A stretch of 64,000 nucleotides of DNA from CAWGQN01 sp963824885 (GTDB lineage Bacteria; Actinomycetota; Actinomycetes; Actinomycetales; Microbacteriaceae): contig CAWGQN010000002.1 in the NCBI GenBank assembly GCA_963824885.1, forward strand, positions 305,438 through 369,437, in the 5' to 3' direction. The notes under the pieces are model-generated. The model was not told the DNA's origin and did not search any database. It was given only the letters and a program-made list of their open reading frames with translations. The position numbers and the translations under genes were made by a program. Position 1 is the first letter of the stretch; every line of letters starts with the position of its first letter. This document shows positions 61,110-64,000 of this stretch, piece by piece.

Positions 61110-62006
61110 GTGAAGGATCCCGGCGAGCGCGCACCCGTGAGTCCCGATTGGCACATTTGGGGCCCGGGAGACGCACGCGCGTGGGTGTCGATTCCGTCCG
61201 CTGCCGACGACAAATATTCCCGCGGCGTGCTGGGCGTCATGACCGGTTCGCACAGCTATCCCGGAGCCGCGGTCCTCTCGGTTGAGTCGGCCGCGCGAAC
61301 CGGAATAGGCATGATCCGCTATTTCGGTCCGTCACTCGCGACCCAGCTTGTTCTTGCTCGGCGGCCCGAAGCCGTGTGCCAAACGGGACGTGTCGATGCG
61401 TGGCTTCTTGGCTCAGGAATGAACCGCGACCGTCGCGATTCAGATCTCCAGCGTGCGGGCATTGAAAGCGAGTTTTCGTCGGCCCTCGAATCGGGACATC
61501 CGATTGTGCTCGACGCGGGAGCACTCGATGTGTGTGATCGCGTCACCGGACCGATGATCATAACGCCCCACTACCGCGAACTCTCTGCTCTCTTTTCGTA
61601 CGTTTCCGGTCCCAGCCCCGGGTCTGAAGAGATTGCCGCGGCGCCGTCGGAGTGGGCCGCGCGCGCCGCAGACGTGTTTGGGGCGACGGTCGTGCTCAAG
61701 GGCAACACGACGCACATCGCATCTCCAGACGCCTCACAACGATTCGCCGCGGTTTCGGCGCCCAATTGGCTTGCGACGGCGGGAACGGGAGACGTTCTTG
61801 CGGGAATTGTGGGGTCGCTCGTCGCGACTCATGCCGATCAGGTTCGGCGCGATTCGCGTGTCTTGGCCCCGATTGCCGCGAGCGCTGCGGTGATTCACGG
61901 GCGTGCGGGCGAGCGCGCCGCGCGCGGGGGACCCATCGCCGCGCTCGATGTTGCTGCCGCGTTGCCCGCTACGGTTGCCGACCTCATCGCCGACCCCGGC
62001 CACTGA
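61110..62006 (+). CDS. nnrD: ADP-dependent NAD(P)H-hydrate dehydratase
   Basis: NnrD repairs hydrated NAD(P)H. The 298-residue protein has a ribokinase-like fold: YSRGVLGVMTGSHSYPGAAVLSV, WLLGSGMN, IVLDAGALDV, MIITPHYRELSALF, VVLKGNTTHIASP and the nucleotide-binding NWLATAGTGDVLAGIVGSLV, all characteristic of the YjeF C-terminal domain. The usual partner epimerase domain (YjeF_N/NnrE) is not fused and not seen nearby. The open frame starts at 61011 but the GTG at 61110 has GGGAG upstream; another GTG lies at 61137. It follows the CNNM pair on the same strand. Confidence 0.93.
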   Translation: MKDPGERAPVSPDWHIWGPGDARAWVSIPSAADDKYSRGVLGVMTGSHSYPGAAVLSVESAARTGIGMIRYFGPSLATQLVLARRPEAVCQTGRVDAWLLGSGMNRDRRDSDLQRAGIESEFSSALESGHPIVLDAGALDVCDRVTGPMIITPHYRELSALFSYVSGPSPGSEEIAAAPSEWAARAADVFGATVVLKGNTTHIASPDASQRFAAVSAPNWLATAGTGDVLAGIVGSLVATHADQVRRDSRVLAPIAASAAVIHGRAGERAARGGPIAALDVAAALPATVADLIADPGH

Positions 62007-62050
62007 ATCGTCGCGCGTGAGCCGTGACGCGCGCTCGCATCGTGCGGAGT

Positions 62051-62066
62051 TACGATGATACGCGTG
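62051..62066 (+). promoter_or_regulatory. predicted leaderless promoter of the GT87-like gene
   Basis: TACGAT at 62051-62056 lies exactly seven bases before the GTG at 62064. The ATG at 62055 overlaps this box, so if the box is used the ATG cannot be the translated start. No Shine-Dalgarno sequence is present. Confidence 0.4.
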
Positions 62067-63308
62067 TGCGCCGATCATCACCCGACCGTTCGACGGATTC
62101 GAGACAGCGGCGTTGCGCTCTGGTTGGCGTTTATCGTCGCACACGTCATTCTTGGTGGCCTCGCGTTTACCAGCCCAGACATGGCTTTGGGCGACATTGA
62201 AAAGGTGTATCGCGGGTGGGTACAACAAGCGCTCAACGAGCACGTCGTGGTCGGTATCGACACGACGTGGGTCTACCCAATCGGGGCAATTGTTCCTATT
62301 CTTGCCGCGGCGCTATTCGGTCTAGCGGCGTATCCCGTCACGTGGCTCGCTCTGGTATTCGCGGTAGACGGGGCCGCTTTTGCCGTGCTGATCGGTGGCG
62401 TGGGACGCGCGCGCAAGAACGTCGCCGCCGCGTGGTGGTGGATTGGTTTCCTCCTCCTTCTCGGTCCAATTGCCCTCGTTCGAATTGATTCAATTGCGGT
62501 TCCACTTGTCGTTATCGGGTTGCTCTGGGTTACGGCACGCCCTCGCGTTGCGGGAGCGCTCCTCGCAATCGCGGCGTGGATCAAGGTGTGGCCCGCGGTC
62601 GTTGTCGCCGCGGTGGTTGTTGCCTCTCGCGACCGGTGGCGCGTTCTCGTCGCGGCGGGCGTGACAAGCGTCGTCGTCGTCGGCGCGGCTCTGTTGTTCG
62701 GAAGTGGCTCACGAGTCGTGAGCTTCATTACCGAGCAAACCGGGCGCGGTTTGCAAATCGAAGCTCCCGTGAGCGGCGGGTACGTGTGGGATGCGGTCTT
62801 GGGGTCGTCCGACAGCAGGGGTTCCTACAATCCCGTCTCGCTGACATTCGAAATTGTCGGACCCGGTTCCCACATCCTCGCGATGATTGTTACCCCCGTT
62901 CTCACGGTCGTCGCAAGCGCGATCCTCATGGTGGGCGTCGTTGCCGTGCGGCGCGGTGCGTCGTTCGACCGGGTTCTTCCGCCGCTCGCGCTCGCTTTGG
63001 TTACTGCGTTGATCGCGCTCAATAAGGTTGGTTCGCCCCAGTTTGTCAGTTGGCTCGCTGCGCCCGTCATCCTTGGACTCGTCGTGACCGGTCGAGAGTT
63101 TCGCTTTGCCGCGATACTTGTTGCGGTAATTGGCGCATTGACTCACGTCGGGTATCCCTATCTTTACAGTGCTTTCATTGACCTCAATGTGGGAATGGTC
63201 ATGGTTCTCACGCTTCGCAATCTTCTCTACTTTGTGCTTGTGGGATGGGCGTTGTGGCGATTATGGACCGAATTGCGCGTGCGCGGCGCGCGACAAGTGA
63301 GTCTCTAG
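62064..63308 (+). CDS. GT87 / DUF2029-like membrane glycosyltransferase
   Basis: A 414-residue protein (from the GTG at 62064; 417 from ATG at 62055) with about ten hydrophobic segments. A large loop after the first one carries the acidic residues DMALGDIEKVYRGWVQQAL, and a middle segment has WIKVWPAVVVAAVVVASRDRW, as in GT87/DUF2029 mannosyltransferases that use polyprenyl-phosphate mannose outside the membrane. The family match is moderate and no substrate can be assigned. The upstream gene is nnrD (57 bp), downstream is a tRNA-Arg. The ATG overlaps a -10 box, which argues for the GTG. Confidence 0.78.
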   Translation: MCADHHPTVRRIRDSGVALWLAFIVAHVILGGLAFTSPDMALGDIEKVYRGWVQQALNEHVVVGIDTTWVYPIGAIVPILAAALFGLAAYPVTWLALVFAVDGAAFAVLIGGVGRARKNVAAAWWWIGFLLLLGPIALVRIDSIAVPLVVIGLLWVTARPRVAGALLAIAAWIKVWPAVVVAAVVVASRDRWRVLVAAGVTSVVVVGAALLFGSGSRVVSFITEQTGRGLQIEAPVSGGYVWDAVLGSSDSRGSYNPVSLTFEIVGPGSHILAMIVTPVLTVVASAILMVGVVAVRRGASFDRVLPPLALALVTALIALNKVGSPQFVSWLAAPVILGLVVTGREFRFAAILVAVIGALTHVGYPYLYSAFIDLNVGMVMVLTLRNLLYFVLVGWALWRLWTELRVRGARQVSL

Positions 63309-63483
63309 TGCTCGTCGCATTTTCTGTCGCGCTCAGTGGGGTCGCGACACGCTCGATTCACGACCCCGGTGACTACGTCGTTCGCGACCACCGACCACGC
63401 GTCTTGTCAGCTCGAGTCGGCGAGACCGCGCATAATTATTGCGAGATTTAGGGCTCGTTGTGAACGCGTAAGCTGTCTAAGCA

Positions 63484-63555
63484 GCCTCTGTAGCTCAATG
63501 GAAGAGCAGTTCCGTCCTAAGGAAAGGGTTGGGGGTTCGAGTCCCTCCAGGGGCA
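63484..63555 (+). tRNA. tRNA-Arg(CCT)
   Basis: A 72-nt cloverleaf: acceptor GCCTCTG paired with CAGGGGC, D arm with GCTC/GAGC, anticodon loop GTCCTAA (T33, anticodon CCT, A37), and T arm GGGGG-TTCGAGT-CCCTC. It reads AGG codons. The anticodon stem has four canonical pairs and a weak first pair. The 3' CCA is not encoded. A TAAGCT box lies at 63469-63474, ten bases upstream. Confidence 0.95.
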
Positions 63556-63657
63556 CCCCGTGCTCTCGCTGTTCTGCCCAGAGACGCTCGGAATGCGTGC
63601 GGTCATGAACTTCATGGAAGGACTCGCACGATTCGCATGAGTGTGCTCAAGCAACAG

Positions 63658-63729
63658 TGCCCCCAGGCAGATTCGAACTGCCGCCCCTGCCTCCGGAGGG
63701 CAGTGCTCTATCCCCTGAGCTATGGGGGC
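63658..63729 (-). tRNA. tRNA-Arg(CCG)
   Basis: Reading the minus strand: acceptor GCCCCCA paired with TGGGGGC, D arm GCTC/GAGC, anticodon stem CTGCC/GGCAG with loop CTCCGGA (anticodon CCG), and T arm with GTTCGAAT. It reads CGG codons. It faces the tRNA-Arg(CCT) 102 bp away on the other strand. CCA is not encoded. Confidence 0.96.
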
Positions 63730-63826
63730 CAGGTTTGCCCACCTAGGCTAGCAGCAGAGCGAGCCGGCTTTCCTCGCTGTGCGCGGGCACGACGGTGAAA
63801 GGGAGTCCGGGCTGCTGCCAGCCGGC

Positions 63827-64000
63827 CTACATCGGGAGGGCTTCAAGAACCGCTTCCGCCATTAATTGCGCGTCGCCCGGCTCGAAGTACGCGGTTGACG
63901 AGCTTTCGATCCAATAGGGGCCGCGGAACACGGTGGCAATACCTACTCCGTCGGTCTTGTGAAAGTAGCCCTCGATTTGCGGCCACGCTCCGTACGTGGG
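63827..64000 (-). CDS. 3' end of an unrecognised gene, 5' truncated by the window edge
   Basis: A minus-strand frame is open from the right edge to a TAG at 63827-63829, giving 57 residues. The C-terminal sequence contains WPQIEGYFHKTDGV and FRGPYWIESSSTAYFEPGD and ends in a short Ala/Glu helix with EAVLEALPM. Composition and third-base preference match genuine genes here. I do not recognise the family. It lies downstream of tRNA-Arg(CCG) in the same sense? No: it is read in the same minus direction, about 97 bp upstream of that tRNA. Confidence 0.6.
   Translation of the reverse strand, partial: PTYGAWPQIEGYFHKTDGVGIATVFRGPYWIESSSTAYFEPGDAQLMAEAVLEALPM

Noticed and set aside
60021..61253. 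A 410-codon minus-strand open frame
   Set aside because: It is antisense to the second CNNM/CBS gene and the start of nnrD; its translation is basic and motif-free.
63245..63451. A 68-codon plus-strand frame at the end of the GT87-like gene
   Set aside because: It starts inside that gene in another frame, has no ribosome-binding site and no recognisable feature.
1..64000. CRISPR arrays, insertion sequences, prophage or integrase genes
   Set aside because: No regularly spaced repeats, transposase motifs or integrase-like proteins were seen in any frame.

Overview
The window is a G+C-rich actinobacterial chromosome segment, most likely from Microbacteriaceae or a close relative. Lineage markers are two WhiB proteins, a PdtaS-type histidine kinase, SigH with its zinc anti-sigma factor RsrA, a fused Kgd/SucA enzyme, GuaB1 next to two CNNM/CBS membrane proteins, an Rv3235-family protein downstream of secA, and a leaderless-looking TANNNT box 6-8 nt before many start codons. 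No transposase, integrase, CRISPR array or rRNA operon was seen. Family assignments rest on motifs recognised by eye; no database search was run.

Layout. (1) Positions 1-34042 are a large cell-surface polysaccharide region. It holds the end of a frameshifted LCP ligase gene, the full dTDP-L-rhamnose set (rmlB, rmlD, rmlC, rmlA), about ten glycosyltransferases, a Wzm/Wzt ABC exporter, two Wzx-like flippases, a DUF2142 membrane protein and UDP-galactopyranose mutase (glf). A gmd-colC-colD block predicts GDP-L-colitose, preceded by a frameshifted GT2 and a DUF2304 protein. A glutaryl-CoA-dehydrogenase-like gene, manA and galE follow. Together these would supply rhamnose, galactofuranose and a 3,6-dideoxy-L-hexose, assemble them, export them and attach them to peptidoglycan. 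(2) Positions 34100-44600 are a conserved actinobacterial block: whiB2, a very large GT2/membrane protein, a DUF5719 protein, a small metallopeptidase-family protein, comF, hpf, secA and an Rv3235-family gene. (3) Positions 44844-51209 carry regulatory and housekeeping genes: pdtaS, whiB1, a PrxQ/Bcp peroxiredoxin, rsgA, aroA, and sigH-rsrA. (4) Positions 51324-53018 hold two tandem secreted paralogues that look like cholera-toxin A-chain (ADP-ribosyltransferase) folds with every catalytic signature replaced. This is the most unusual part of the window. (5) Positions 53033-64000 carry kgd, guaB1, two CNNM/CBS proteins, nnrD, a GT87-like membrane protein, two tRNA-Arg genes and the 3' end of an unrecognised gene.

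Most genes are tightly packed, with ATGA/GTGA stop-start overlaps that imply translational coupling. Gene starts were adjusted upstream or downstream using Shine-Dalgarno sequences, overlaps and family N-termini. Two genes (LCP at the left edge, GT2 near 30 kb) are broken by single-base-scale frameshifts that may be sequencing errors or real lesions.
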